Origin: LZORAL124-50-18 sp051208045
GTDB taxonomy: Bacteria > Pseudomonadota > Gammaproteobacteria > Pseudomonadales > Oleiphilaceae
DNA length: 64,000 bases
Assembly: GCA_051208045.1 (NCBI GenBank)
Contig: JBPJFY010000001.1
Location: 372,001 to 436,000, forward strand
Direction: 5' to 3'
The notes beneath the pieces are model-generated. The model saw nothing but the letters and a program-made list of their open reading frames with translations, did no database searches and was not told where the DNA came from. Below, one piece after another: positions 25,720-34,317 of this stretch; position 1 is the stretch's first letter, and the number at the start of each line of letters is the position of its first letter. Position numbers and translations under genes: made by a program.

Positions 25720-26511
25720 ATGCAACAAGGGCATAAGGTGCGGCCGACCGCTGTGGACGGCATGTTTTATCCCGGAGACGCCCAGACGCTCTCCACGACG
25801 GTAGCGCAGTTGCTGCGCGACACCTCTCTTAATAAAACGCCGGAATTCAAAGCGTTGATCAGCCCCCATGCGGGCTATGTTTACTCGGGGCCAATTGCGG
25901 CTGAGGCCTATGCGCCCCTGAAGCATCGCGCGGAACTGTCCAGAGTGGTTCTTTTAGGGCCGAGCCACCGGGTACCCCTCCAAGGTATGGCCATTCCTTC
26001 GGTGGATGTGTTTTCTTCGCCTTTGGGTGAGATACCGCTCGACATCAACAGCCTTGCCGCCTTGCGGAATTTTGCTGATGTGGCCGTCAACGATGAGGCA
26101 CATCGTCTGGAACATTCCCTGGAGGTTCAGCTGCCCTTCTTGCAGGCTGTATTGCTTGAGTTTGTGCTGGTGCCTGTTGTGGTGGGGTATTGTGCGGTGG
26201 AGTCCGTGCGTCAGGTGCTGGAATTTTTATGGGAAGGGCGAGAAACTCTGGTGGTCGTGAGTTCTGATCTGAGTCATTACCTGTCCTATGCGGACGCTCA
26301 GAGCGTGGATAGCAGGACAGCAAAAAGAATTCTGGCGGAGCAATCCTCAATCAGCGGGGAAGAAGCCTGCGGTTGTTACGCGCTCAATGGATTGCTGGCT
26401 GAAGTCAGTCGGCGCAGATTGCGCGGTGAGTTGATCGCGCTTGCCAATTCAGGCGATACGGCCGGGGATAAGTCGCGTGTCGTGGGTTATGGTGCGTTTG
26501 GCTTTCACTGA
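25720..26511 (+). CDS. AmmeMemoRadiSam system protein B (MEMO1 family)
   Basis: A 263-residue MEMO-type protein: VDGMFYPGDAQTL near the start, SPHAGYVYSGPIAAEAY, VVLLGPSHRVPLQG, EHSLEVQLPFLQ and VVVSSDLSHYL. The conserved His and Cys/Asp residues of the dioxygenase-like metal site (PHAGY, GPSH, EHSLE, SSDLSHY) are all visible. In bacteria it is usually encoded with AMMECR1 (system A) and a radical-SAM enzyme. Here only AMMECR1 follows, 14 bases downstream. Biochemical function in bacteria is not established. Confidence 0.93.
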   Translation: MQQGHKVRPTAVDGMFYPGDAQTLSTTVAQLLRDTSLNKTPEFKALISPHAGYVYSGPIAAEAYAPLKHRAELSRVVLLGPSHRVPLQGMAIPSVDVFSSPLGEIPLDINSLAALRNFADVAVNDEAHRLEHSLEVQLPFLQAVLLEFVLVPVVVGYCAVESVRQVLEFLWEGRETLVVVSSDLSHYLSYADAQSVDSRTAKRILAEQSSISGEEACGCYALNGLLAEVSRRRLRGELIALANSGDTAGDKSRVVGYGAFGFH

Positions 26512-26525
26512 GGAGGTGGCCTGCG

Positions 26526-27101
26526 ATGATACAAGGTGATCCCAACGACCTGAGTGAGGACGAGCGCGCTGAATTGCTTTCCATTGCACGGCAAAGTTTG
26601 CAGGTGAGTGTGTCAACAGGCGACCTGCCTGGCATTGATCCGAATGCTCTACCTGATGGGTTAAAACAGCCCGGCGCGGCCTTCGTTACGCTGCACTTGA
26701 GAGGGGAGTTAAGGGGGTGTATTGGCTCTCTGGTTGCCTGGCGTTCTCTGGCGATGGATGTCGCGGAAAACACGCGCGCAGCAGCGCTCCGCGATCCCAG
26801 GTTTTCTCCCGTCAGCCCGGCAGAACTCAGTGAAATAGATTTACATATCTCCGTTCTCACCCCTCCGGAAGTGATGACGGTGTGCGACGAGGATGACTTG
26901 CTTGCGCAGCTGGTGCCTTATCAGGATGGCCTGATCCTGAGTTGTGGCAACGCCCGGGCGACGTTTTTGCCTGCGGTGTGGGAGCAACTACCTGATCCGG
27001 TCCAGTTCGTCACCCACTTAAAGCATAAAGCAGGTTGGGCAGCGGACTTCTGGTCACCGGACATGCGGTGTGAGCGTTACCAAGCGTTGTCGATTGGGTA
27101 A
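26526..27101 (+). CDS. AmmeMemoRadiSam system protein A (AMMECR1 domain)
   Basis: A 191-residue AMMECR1-domain protein. The invariant LRGCIG motif appears as LRGELRGCIGSL, followed by DVAENTRAAALRDPRFSPVS, LHISVLTPPE and LILSCGNARATFLPAVWEQLPD. A strong GGAGG site precedes the ATG. It is co-transcribed with the MEMO gene, and both are convergent with the wax-ester-synthase-like gene, with only a few bases between stops. AMMECR1 is thought to act with MEMO and a radical-SAM protein in an unidentified modification reaction. Confidence 0.93.
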   Translation: MIQGDPNDLSEDERAELLSIARQSLQVSVSTGDLPGIDPNALPDGLKQPGAAFVTLHLRGELRGCIGSLVAWRSLAMDVAENTRAAALRDPRFSPVSPAELSEIDLHISVLTPPEVMTVCDEDDLLAQLVPYQDGLILSCGNARATFLPAVWEQLPDPVQFVTHLKHKAGWAADFWSPDMRCERYQALSIG

Positions 27102-27104
27102 TTC

Positions 27105-28685
27105 CTAGTCTGTTTTCTCGGAGTGATTTTCATTTTTGCGACCGCTGGTTTTTCGGAAAGAAAAAAGGTTGTTGAACAGAGCGAAAATGTCCTCAATGAC
27201 CATGGACCCGATTTCCATTAAACTCGGTGAGGCTTTGCTAACCGGGAAATAGGCCGGCGGTTCTTCTCCCGCGAGTGTTTCCGACTCAGCTTCTATTTTT
27301 TGCAGTGCGCGAGCGAGATACGTTGTGATCTCTTTCGCATCGCACACGTTGGATGGGCAACTTGTGATGCTGAACGTCACTTGCCCATTGTAGCTGATCG
27401 CGACGATACTGACGCCGATCCCATCAAAGATGGGCGAACTGCCGACCTGCCGAACCAGCTCACACCCATTCATATAGAGTGGCTTCTGCGGGCCGGGGAT
27501 ATTGATCAGCGGAAGGTTGAAAAGCGGTTTATGTCGTTGTGCCAGCTGAAACTCTGTGTAGATTCTTGCTGCCAGACCAACCATGGAGGAAGGAACGGTG
27601 CGGGTCAAAAAGGAAGCAGCAATGGCTTGATTGTAGTATTTGGAGACAATGGCATTTTCGTGGATGCGCAGAACCCGCCAGCCGGGATGCTGTTCGTCGG
27701 TGGCCAGTGAAATCATCATCGCCGCCATCTGATTGCCGGCCGGGCTTTTGATGTTTTTTGAACGAACAGAAATGGGCGACATGGCAATCAGCGAACTGCT
27801 CGGTGTTTGTTTATGGTCCGAGAGGTACATCATGATCGCTTCGGCGCAAACCCCCATGATGACATCGTTCATCGTCACACCATGGCCAATTCTGGATTTC
27901 AGGTGTTTAATTTGGTCGAGCGGCACCTCCAGATAGTCCAGCGATCGCTTCTCCGAGATGCAGGTATTAATGTCTGTGATCGGTGCGCTGAACAGTGTCG
28001 GCGGGAGATTCAGATTATTCAATCGCTGCAACAGCAATGAATAAAATGTGGCCGAAACCGTGTCTTTTGCCATGTTGGCCAGTCGGAAGGGAGTGGTCAG
28101 TGCGTTGTTATATGCATTTCCCAGCAGTCGCAAGGTCGTCGGTACCGGATTGGCTCGCCAGTGTTTCGGTGCTGGAATGGCCTGCTCTTCTGCGGTGAAG
28201 TCCAGAAGCACGCTTAACACATCCGTGCCGCTCATTGGATCAATGGCGCATTGGTGAATTTTTACAATGAGTGCAAAGTGGCGTTCGTTGAGTCCCTCGA
28301 TATTGTGAAGGTCGTCGACGAAGGTGATTTCCCACAGGGGGCGATCGCGGCGCAGCGGCGTCGACAGGACCTGCGAGGCGAGTTGAGTCAGGTCCGCCAG
28401 AGAGTGTGCCTGCGTGTAGCAAATGTGAAACAGATGGCGTTCCAGATGAAACTCGGGATCATCCACCCAATAGGGGTGGTCCAGCTTGAGAGGAACCTCC
28501 ACCAGACGCTTGCGGAAGAATTCTCCCCGATGCAGTCGACTGGCAACAAACTCCTTCAGCTCCATGAAGTCGAACTCTGTGGGGCGCGCTGAGGCATCAA
28601 ACAGGTAGAGGCCACCGTTGTGCATTGGCGCGTGATCAGATTCCAGATAAAGGAAGGAAGCATCCTGTTCCGAGAGTTGCTGCAT
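27105..28685 (-). CDS. WS/DGAT-family acyltransferase with altered catalytic motif
   Basis: A 526-residue member of the wax ester synthase/diacylglycerol acyltransferase family. It has the N-terminal LSEQDASFLYLES, PLWEITFVDDL, NDVIMGVCAEA and the C-terminal INIPGPQKPLYMNG motif. The active-site motif HHxxxDG reads HQCAIDP at residues 144-150, so the catalytic second His is Gln145 and the Gly is Pro150. The known enzyme needs that His to transfer fatty acyl from CoA to alcohols or diacylglycerol. This copy may be inactive, regulatory or specialised. A polar tail (about 490-526) is extra. It is convergent with the AMMECR1 gene. Confidence 0.9.
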   Translation of the reverse strand: MQQLSEQDASFLYLESDHAPMHNGGLYLFDASARPTEFDFMELKEFVASRLHRGEFFRKRLVEVPLKLDHPYWVDDPEFHLERHLFHICYTQAHSLADLTQLASQVLSTPLRRDRPLWEITFVDDLHNIEGLNERHFALIVKIHQCAIDPMSGTDVLSVLLDFTAEEQAIPAPKHWRANPVPTTLRLLGNAYNNALTTPFRLANMAKDTVSATFYSLLLQRLNNLNLPPTLFSAPITDINTCISEKRSLDYLEVPLDQIKHLKSRIGHGVTMNDVIMGVCAEAIMMYLSDHKQTPSSSLIAMSPISVRSKNIKSPAGNQMAAMMISLATDEQHPGWRVLRIHENAIVSKYYNQAIAASFLTRTVPSSMVGLAARIYTEFQLAQRHKPLFNLPLINIPGPQKPLYMNGCELVRQVGSSPIFDGIGVSIVAISYNGQVTFSITSCPSNVCDAKEITTYLARALQKIEAESETLAGEEPPAYFPVSKASPSLMEIGSMVIEDIFALFNNLFSFRKTSGRKNENHSEKTD

Positions 28686-28729
28686 GGCTGAGTCCTGTGT
28701 ATCTGAATGCTGTAGGAGCGGTCTGCTCG

Positions 28730-29713
28730 TTAGTTTGATCGATTTACCGAGAGCACTGCAAGTTCGACGAGCGCATTTTTGTAAGCGCTTTCCGGCAAAT
28801 GAGCGAGCAGCTCAATGGCCTCGTCGCGCAGGGTTTCGGCTTTGTTCATGGTGTAATCCAAAGCGCCGCATCGAGTCACAGCGTGCTGGATTTTTGAAAG
28901 ATCGTCAAGGCCGCCTTTACGAATTGCCTGGCGGATCAGCTTTGCCTCCTCCTGGGAGCCATGTTGCATGGCATAAATCAGTGGCAGAGTGGGCTTGCCT
29001 TCTGCGAGGTCATCACCCACGTTTTTACCCATGGATTCAGCGTCACCTGTATAGTCCAGTACATCATCCACCAGCTGAAAAGCCAGGCCGAGTTTCAGTC
29101 CATAGTCCCGCAATGCGTCAATATTCGCGTCCGCATTGGCGCTTAACACGGCAGCCGAGTGGCTGGCCGCCTGAAAGAGCATGGCCGTCTTGCAGCGAAT
29201 GACTTCCATATAGTGGTGTTCATCCACCTCCGGATTCTTGCAATTGAGCAACTGCATGACTTCCCCTTCCGCGATGACATTGGTGGCGTCGGAAAGAATT
29301 TCCATGACCGGCATGCTGCCGAGCTCCACCATCAACTGGAATGCCCGGGAATAGAGGAAGTCGCCGACCAGCACGCTGGGTGCATTTCCCCATTTTGCGT
29401 TGGCCGTTTGTTTTCCCCGGCGCAAATCGGACGTATCCACCACATCATCGTGCAACAGCGTCGCGGTATGGAGGAATTCAATGATGGTGGCAAGCTTGGC
29501 GGACTCCTCGTCAGTGGCACCGTTGCCGTGTGTTTTCAGCGCATTGCTGATCAGTAGAACGAGCAGGGGGCGCATGCGTTTTCCACCACTGTCCACAATG
29601 TAGTGGCCAACTTTTTCAACCAGGGGGACCTGTGAGAACAAATGCTTGGAAATTAGCGTGTTCACTTGTTCAAAGTCTTGCTGCACGCATTCGTAAATAG
29701 AAGCCTTGCTCAT
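28730..29713 (-). CDS. ispB: Octaprenyl/polyprenyl diphosphate synthase
   Basis: A 327-residue trans-prenyltransferase (E. coli IspB 323). The first aspartate motif is LLHDDVVDTSDLRRGKQTAN, the second QLVDDVLDYTGD. It makes the ubiquinone side chain from isopentenyl and farnesyl diphosphate. It is divergent from rplU, a conserved gammaproteobacterial arrangement. The exact product chain length cannot be read from the sequence. Confidence 0.96.
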   Translation of the reverse strand: MSKASIYECVQQDFEQVNTLISKHLFSQVPLVEKVGHYIVDSGGKRMRPLLVLLISNALKTHGNGATDEESAKLATIIEFLHTATLLHDDVVDTSDLRRGKQTANAKWGNAPSVLVGDFLYSRAFQLMVELGSMPVMEILSDATNVIAEGEVMQLLNCKNPEVDEHHYMEVIRCKTAMLFQAASHSAAVLSANADANIDALRDYGLKLGLAFQLVDDVLDYTGDAESMGKNVGDDLAEGKPTLPLIYAMQHGSQEEAKLIRQAIRKGGLDDLSKIQHAVTRCGALDYTMNKAETLRDEAIELLAHLPESAYKNALVELAVLSVNRSN

Positions 29714-29846
29714 CAGTGCGTCTCTGTATCGTTTTGAGGAGGGTAGAAAACTGTCATTTGGGCGGAGATGCTATTGGTCGGAGCAGAGCGTGTCAAGAAA
29801 CAACTGGTTTTATGCCCTTTGGGGTAGAAAAAAGCGTGTATTGCAC

Positions 29847-29876
29847 TTGATGTGTGTGAGCTTAATTGGTTAAAAT
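29847..29876 (+). promoter_or_regulatory. Candidate sigma-70 promoter of rplU-rpmA
   Basis: TTGATG (29847-29852), an 18-base spacer and TAAAAT (29871-29876) are followed by ACGCGCCC, a GC-rich discriminator typical of stringently controlled translation genes. Predicted start is near 29883. Confidence 0.6.
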
Positions 29877-29889
29877 ACGCGCCCTTAAA

Positions 29890-29980
29890 ACTCATCCTCA
29901 CCTAGGGCTCCCTGTCATATGGTCGTGGCTGTTTCGTCAGGCACTTCCACTAGAAGCAGGTTTGGAGAGCTAGGATGAGT
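29890..29980 (+). promoter_or_regulatory. Structured 5' leader of rplU (candidate L21 leader)
   Basis: A perfect 9-bp outer stem joins ACTCATCCT (29890-29898) and AGGATGAGT (29972-29980), enclosing an inner hairpin CTTC-CACTA-GAAG (29944-29956). The outer stem begins a few bases after the predicted transcription start and ends 18 bases before the rplU ATG. That suggests autoregulation by L21; the fold is inferred by eye. Confidence 0.5.
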
Positions 29981-29998
29981 CGAAAACTGGAGAAAATA

Positions 29999-30313
29999 AT
30001 GTACGCAGTAATTGTTAGTGGCGGTAAGCAGCACCGAGTAAAAGAAGGCGAAACCCTGAAGCTGGAAAAGCTGGAAGTAGAAACTGGCGGTTCCGTGGAT
30101 TTCGATCGCGTGTTGTTGGTTGCCAATGGTGATGACATTAAAGTGGGCAAGCCTGTTGTCGAAGGGGCAAAGGTGTCTGCGGAAGTGGTTAGCCACGGTC
30201 GTCACAAGAAAGTGAACATCCTGAAGTTCAAGCGCCGTAAGCATCACATGAAGCGCATGGGCCATCGTCAGTGGTACACCGAAGTAAAAATCACTGGTAT
30301 TAACGCGGGTTAA
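29999..30313 (+). CDS. rplU: 50S ribosomal protein L21
   Basis: A 104-residue protein starting MYAVIVSGGKQHRVKEGET, matching E. coli L21 (103). ATG 29999 has GGAG 10 bases upstream and gives the universal MYAV start; an in-frame ATG at 29975 lies inside the leader stem and would add eight residues. The C-terminal KFKRRKHHMKRMGHRQWYT is the rRNA-contact region. Followed by rpmA in the same operon. Confidence 0.98.
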   Translation: MYAVIVSGGKQHRVKEGETLKLEKLEVETGGSVDFDRVLLVANGDDIKVGKPVVEGAKVSAEVVSHGRHKKVNILKFKRRKHHMKRMGHRQWYTEVKITGINAG

Positions 30314-30366
30314 TCTAACCGAGTAGTTGAGATCCCGGTTCATTAACAGAATTTAGGAGTAATATA

Positions 30367-30627
30367 ATGGCTCATAAGAAGGCAGGCGGTAGTACCCGCA
30401 ACGGTCGTGATTCAGAATCGAAACGCCTTGGCGTCAAGCTGTTTGGCGGCCAGGCAGTAAAAGCAGGCAACATCATCGTGCGTCAGCGCGGCACTCGATT
30501 CCATTCTGGTGATAACACTGGTCTGGGTCGTGACCACACCATTTTCGCAACAGCGGATGGCGTGATCAAGTTCGAAGTAAAAGGTCCTGCAAAGCGCAAG
30601 ACTGTGAGTGTTGTTGCTGCAAACTAA
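30367..30627 (+). CDS. rpmA: 50S ribosomal protein L27
   Basis: An 86-residue protein, MAHKKAGGSTRNGRDSESK, with the N-terminal tail that reaches the peptidyl-transferase centre and the core GVKLFGGQAVKAGNIIVRQR. It is preceded by AGGAG and followed by a strong terminator before obgE. Cotranscribed with rplU. Confidence 0.98.
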   Translation: MAHKKAGGSTRNGRDSESKRLGVKLFGGQAVKAGNIIVRQRGTRFHSGDNTGLGRDHTIFATADGVIKFEVKGPAKRKTVSVVAAN

Positions 30628-30649
30628 GGCTTAAGCTACAAACGGGAAG

Positions 30650-30691
30650 CCCCGCCTCGGAGTAGGTATCATTCCGGGAGCGGGGTTTTTT
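30650..30691 (+). terminator. Rho-independent terminator after rpmA
   Basis: CCCCGC (30650-30655) pairs with GCGGGG (30680-30685), with imperfect pairing continuing inward, followed by six T (30686-30691). It lies only 14 bases before obgE, so obgE needs readthrough or a promoter inside this space. Confidence 0.88.
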
Positions 30692-30705
30692 GTTTCGGGG
30701 GAGTT

Positions 30706-31905
30706 ATGAAATTTGTTGATGAAGCGACCATATATGTGGAAGCCGGTAAGGGCGGAAATGGCTGCCTGAGTTTCCGTCGGGAAAAATTTATTCCCAAAGG
30801 CGGGCCGGATGGCGGCGATGGCGGGGATGGCGGTTCCGTGTTTATTGAAGCGGATGAATCCCTGAATACGCTCATCGACTTCCGTTATACCCGCCGGTAC
30901 AAGGCTGAAAATGGTCAAGCGGGTATGGGACGTAACTGCTCGGGGAAAAAAGGTGAGGATATTGTGTTGAAAGTGCCCGTGGGCACCACAATTATCGATG
31001 CCGATAGTGAGGAGTTGTTGGGAGATCTCACGGAGATTGGGCAACGGCTGAAGGTGGCTCAGGGCGGTTACCACGGCTTAGGCAATACGCGCTTTAAGTC
31101 CAGTACGAATCGCGCTCCCCGACAAACGACTTCGGGGACCGAAGGCGAATCCCGAAATCTCAAACTCGAACTGAAAGTGCTCGCCGATGTAGGGTTGCTG
31201 GGTTTACCGAATGCCGGAAAGTCAACGTTCATTCGAGCGGTGTCAGCGGCAAAGCCAAAAGTGGCCAATTACCCCTTCACCACGCTTGTGCCCAATCTGG
31301 GGGTTGTCCGGGTGGAATCCCATCGCAGTTTTGTGATTGCCGACATTCCGGGCCTGATTGAAGGGGCCGCTGAGGGTGCGGGATTGGGCATTCGGTTTCT
31401 CAAGCACCTCGTGCGCACTCGATTGCTGCTGCATCTGGTGGATATGGCGCCTTATGATGGGTCAACCCCGGACCAGAATGTTCGGAAAATTGAAGCAGAA
31501 TTGGAAAAGTTTAGCCCAACCCTGGCAAATCGGGAGCGGTGGCTGGTCTTGAACAAGCTGGACCTGATTCCTGAGGAGGAGCGTGCCCAGCAGATAAAAA
31601 CGGTGATTGACGCCCTGAATTGGGAAGGTCCGGTTTTTGACATTGCTGCAATCAGTGGCGAAGGCACCAGCAAGGTCACACGGGCCATCATGACGTGGCT
31701 GGATGAGAAAGCGCAGGCGGAAAAAGAAGATGATGCGCTGGCCGAACAGGAGCAAACGCTTCGCGATACCATTGACCGCGAAGCCCGTGAGAAAATTCAG
31801 GCTGAAAAAGAAGCAAGAAAAGCGCGCCGGCGGGCCGACAAAGGTGAAGATCTGGATGAAGACGACGATGACGATGATGATGTCGAAGTAGTCTACGCAC
31901 CCTAG
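30706..31905 (+). CDS. obgE: Obg-family GTPase ObgE/CgtA
   Basis: A 399-residue GTPase. It has the glycine-rich Obg fold (KFVDEATIYVEAGKGGNGC ... GGDGGDGGSV, residues 1-158), G1 GLPNAGKST, G2/switch region YPFTTLVPNLG, G3 DIPGLIEGA, G4 LNKLD and G5 near AAISGEG. An acidic tail (EDLDEDDDDDDDVE) ends the protein, as in many proteobacterial Obg proteins. It functions in 50S assembly and (p)ppGpp response. The next gene is proB, 40 bases away. Confidence 0.97.
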   Translation: MKFVDEATIYVEAGKGGNGCLSFRREKFIPKGGPDGGDGGDGGSVFIEADESLNTLIDFRYTRRYKAENGQAGMGRNCSGKKGEDIVLKVPVGTTIIDADSEELLGDLTEIGQRLKVAQGGYHGLGNTRFKSSTNRAPRQTTSGTEGESRNLKLELKVLADVGLLGLPNAGKSTFIRAVSAAKPKVANYPFTTLVPNLGVVRVESHRSFVIADIPGLIEGAAEGAGLGIRFLKHLVRTRLLLHLVDMAPYDGSTPDQNVRKIEAELEKFSPTLANRERWLVLNKLDLIPEEERAQQIKTVIDALNWEGPVFDIAAISGEGTSKVTRAIMTWLDEKAQAEKEDDALAEQEQTLRDTIDREAREKIQAEKEARKARRRADKGEDLDEDDDDDDDVEVVYAP

Positions 31906-31945
31906 TGCTTAGTAGCCCTTACAATCAGGAAGAATGTGATCATCG

Positions 31946-33070
31946 ATGGTTGAGCGAAAGAAATTAAGTCAGGCCCAGCGAATTGTTATTAAGATCGGCA
32001 GCGCGCTGCTGACGAATGATGGGCGAGGGCTGGATCTACCGGCAATATCCGGCTGGGTGGATCAAATCGCCCGGATCCGCCAGTCTGGCGTGGAGGTCGT
32101 GCTGGTGTCCTCCGGGTCAGTTGCGGAGGGGATGACGCGTCTGGGATTGAAGGAGCGCCCACGTCATATTCATGAGCTGCAGGCGGCTGCGGCCGTGGGC
32201 CAAATGGGGTTGATCCAGGCCTATGAGACGCACTTCTCCAAGCATGGTTTGCGCACTGCTCAGGTTTTGCTCACCCATGATGACCTGTCTGACCGCAAAC
32301 GCTACCTGAATGCGCGCAGTTCGTTGACGACATTGCTGAATTACGGTGTGGTCCCCATCGTGAATGAGAACGACACCGTGGTAACCGATGAAATCAAGTT
32401 TGGTGACAATGATACGTTAGGCGCTCTGGTGGCGAATTTAATCGACGCGGAAGCGCTCGTCATATTGACGGATCAGCAGGGTCTGTTTAACCGTGATCCC
32501 CGGTATCATCCGGAGGCTGAATTGGTGCCCGTGGCTTATGCCAGTGATACCTCTCTGGATATGATGGTGGCTGGGAAGTCCGGCGTACTGGGGCGCGGGG
32601 GAATGTATACCAAGCTGCGTGCCGCGCGCGTGGCGTCCCGCTCCGGTGCTTACACCATAATTGTGGGTGGTCGCCTGGAAGCGGTGTTACAACGCCTTAT
32701 GGCGGAGGAGTCCCTGGGGACGATGTTGTTACCCGATCAGTCTCGCCAGCTGGCCCGCAAACAATGGCTGGCCGGGCATTTGCGCGTGAAAGGGACGCTG
32801 GTATTGGATGATGGTGCGGTGCGCGTGGTCCGCGAGCGGGGAACCAGTTTGTTGGCGGTTGGCGTCAAACAGGCGAGTGGCCATTTTAAACGTGGCGAGA
32901 TGGTGGCCTGCACGAATCTGCACGGGGAGGAAGTCGCCCGGGGTCTGGTGAACTATGACTCCGGGGATGTGCTGAAACTCCTGGGCAAGCCATCCAGTCA
33001 ATTCGAGCAGCTGCTCGGCTTCGTCAACGAGGATGAATTGATTCACCGGGACAATATGGTGCTGGTATAG
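31946..33070 (+). CDS. proB: Glutamate 5-kinase
   Basis: A 374-residue enzyme. The amino-acid-kinase domain has VIKIGSALLTNDG, LVSSGSVAEGM, NENDTVVTDEIKFGDNDTL and LTDQQGLF. A C-terminal PUA domain (about 280-374) includes GVKQASGHFKRGEMV. It catalyses the first step of proline synthesis and is feedback inhibited by proline in the family. obgE-proB adjacency is typical. Its TAG stop lies inside a hairpin shared with the convergent rubredoxin reductase gene. Confidence 0.97.
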   Translation: MVERKKLSQAQRIVIKIGSALLTNDGRGLDLPAISGWVDQIARIRQSGVEVVLVSSGSVAEGMTRLGLKERPRHIHELQAAAAVGQMGLIQAYETHFSKHGLRTAQVLLTHDDLSDRKRYLNARSSLTTLLNYGVVPIVNENDTVVTDEIKFGDNDTLGALVANLIDAEALVILTDQQGLFNRDPRYHPEAELVPVAYASDTSLDMMVAGKSGVLGRGGMYTKLRAARVASRSGAYTIIVGGRLEAVLQRLMAEESLGTMLLPDQSRQLARKQWLAGHLRVKGTLVLDDGAVRVVRERGTSLLAVGVKQASGHFKRGEMVACTNLHGEEVARGLVNYDSGDVLKLLGKPSSQFEQLLGFVNEDELIHRDNMVLV

Positions 33071-33088
33071 GGAGTCAATACTTCCCTA
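33068..33088. repeat. Hairpin spanning both convergent stop codons (proB / rubredoxin reductase)
   Basis: TAGGGA (33068-33073), nine bases, TCCCTA (33083-33088). The left arm includes the proB TAG and the right arm the complement of the reductase TAG. It may act as a bidirectional mRNA 3'-end structure; no T-run is present. Confidence 0.45.
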
Positions 33089-34282
33089 GGCGGCACTGCT
33101 GGATGACGGAGATGGCAGGGTGCGCGTGATGCGGTGTCGCTGGCACCGCTTGGCGAGCTCTGATTTTTGCGATACCGCTTGCCCTGTGAGCGCAAATCCC
33201 AGCAAATTCCCCTGCGCATCCACGAAGTGTGCTTCCAGGTCTGATCCTGTACCTTTTACTTCCCACACCCCTTTTCCACTGACTGGTGGAGAGATCACCG
33301 TGGGGCAGGCCGCAATTTTTACCGGAACGGCCAGTGGCGGGAAAGCCAGTTGCGTCGGAAGGCCCGCCAGCGTCTTCCCCAACGCTTTGGCCGCTTGTGT
33401 GATCGGCGCGATGAACGGCAACAAGCCTGAGTCGTATTGAGCGCAGTCGCCGAGTGCATAGATGCCGGGAACCGAGGTTTCACTGAAGGTGTCCACCAGG
33501 ATGCCTTTGTCGCATTCAATGCCTGTCTGCTCAGCCAGTTGGAGGTTAGGGCGCAAACCGACGGCTGAAACCACCAGATCACAGTGGATGCGTGATCCAT
33601 CTGAAAGAGTGGCGATGTGGCAATCGTCTTCTGTGCAAAGGTGCTCCACACTCAATCCGAACCGCCATTGAACGCCCGCCTCAGTCATCTCCCGCCGAAT
33701 GGTGCTGCCCAGCGTGTCCGGGATCACTCGATTCAGTGGCCACTGTGCGGTGTCCACTACCGTGACCGCATGACCGGATGCGTTCAGATCGCTCGCCAGT
33801 TCCGTTCCTACGAAGCCGGCACCGATGATGAGTACCCGGTCCTGTGGGCCAAGCTGCTGTCGAAATTGGCCGTACTCGTCCAGGCTGTTAATGGTGAACA
33901 AAGGGGGGGCAATGTCCGACGAAATTGGTAACGTGATGGCGGAGGCACCGGTGGCCAGCACCAATGCCTGGTAAGCCAGTTCCTGCGTTACTCCGGCGTT
34001 ATCCACATAGGAAAGCGTGCGCGCCGTCGGCTTGATTTCGGTCACCTCGGCCTGGCCTACCATCTGAATGTGCAACTCCTCCTGCAGTTGTTCCTGCGAC
34101 TTCATGCGTAAAGATTCTACCGATTTACCCAGGCTGAGTGCTTTGGAGAGATTGGGTTTGTAGTAGGCACAAATGGACTCCTTGCTGAGGAGAACCACGG
34201 GTACTGTGTGTGAGTGCGTGCGAATTTCGCGGGCGACGCTGAGTCCGGCCTGGCCGGAACCTACGATAACAACTGGCTTCAT
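33086..34282 (-). CDS. rubB: Rubredoxin-NAD(+) reductase (AlkT/RubB type)
   Basis: A 398-residue FAD/NAD(P)-dependent oxidoreductase. It shows the FAD fold VVIVGSGQAGLSVAREI at the N-terminus, the NAD fold VLIIGAGFVGTELASDL (about residues 150-166) and the C-terminal FAD motif GIYALGDCAQYDSG. It passes electrons from NADH to rubredoxin, which feeds AlkB. It ends the leftward alkB-rubredoxin-rubredoxin-reductase operon, starting 35 bases after the second rubredoxin. The terminal roughly 100 residues form the typical dimer domain. Confidence 0.93.
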   Translation of the reverse strand: MKPVVIVGSGQAGLSVAREIRTHSHTVPVVLLSKESICAYYKPNLSKALSLGKSVESLRMKSQEQLQEELHIQMVGQAEVTEIKPTARTLSYVDNAGVTQELAYQALVLATGASAITLPISSDIAPPLFTINSLDEYGQFRQQLGPQDRVLIIGAGFVGTELASDLNASGHAVTVVDTAQWPLNRVIPDTLGSTIRREMTEAGVQWRFGLSVEHLCTEDDCHIATLSDGSRIHCDLVVSAVGLRPNLQLAEQTGIECDKGILVDTFSETSVPGIYALGDCAQYDSGLLPFIAPITQAAKALGKTLAGLPTQLAFPPLAVPVKIAACPTVISPPVSGKGVWEVKGTGSDLEAHFVDAQGNLLGFALTGQAVSQKSELAKRCQRHRITRTLPSPSSSSAA

Positions 34283-34317
34283 GTGAACGTCTCTTTTTGT
34301 GCTGTAGACTGGATGGA

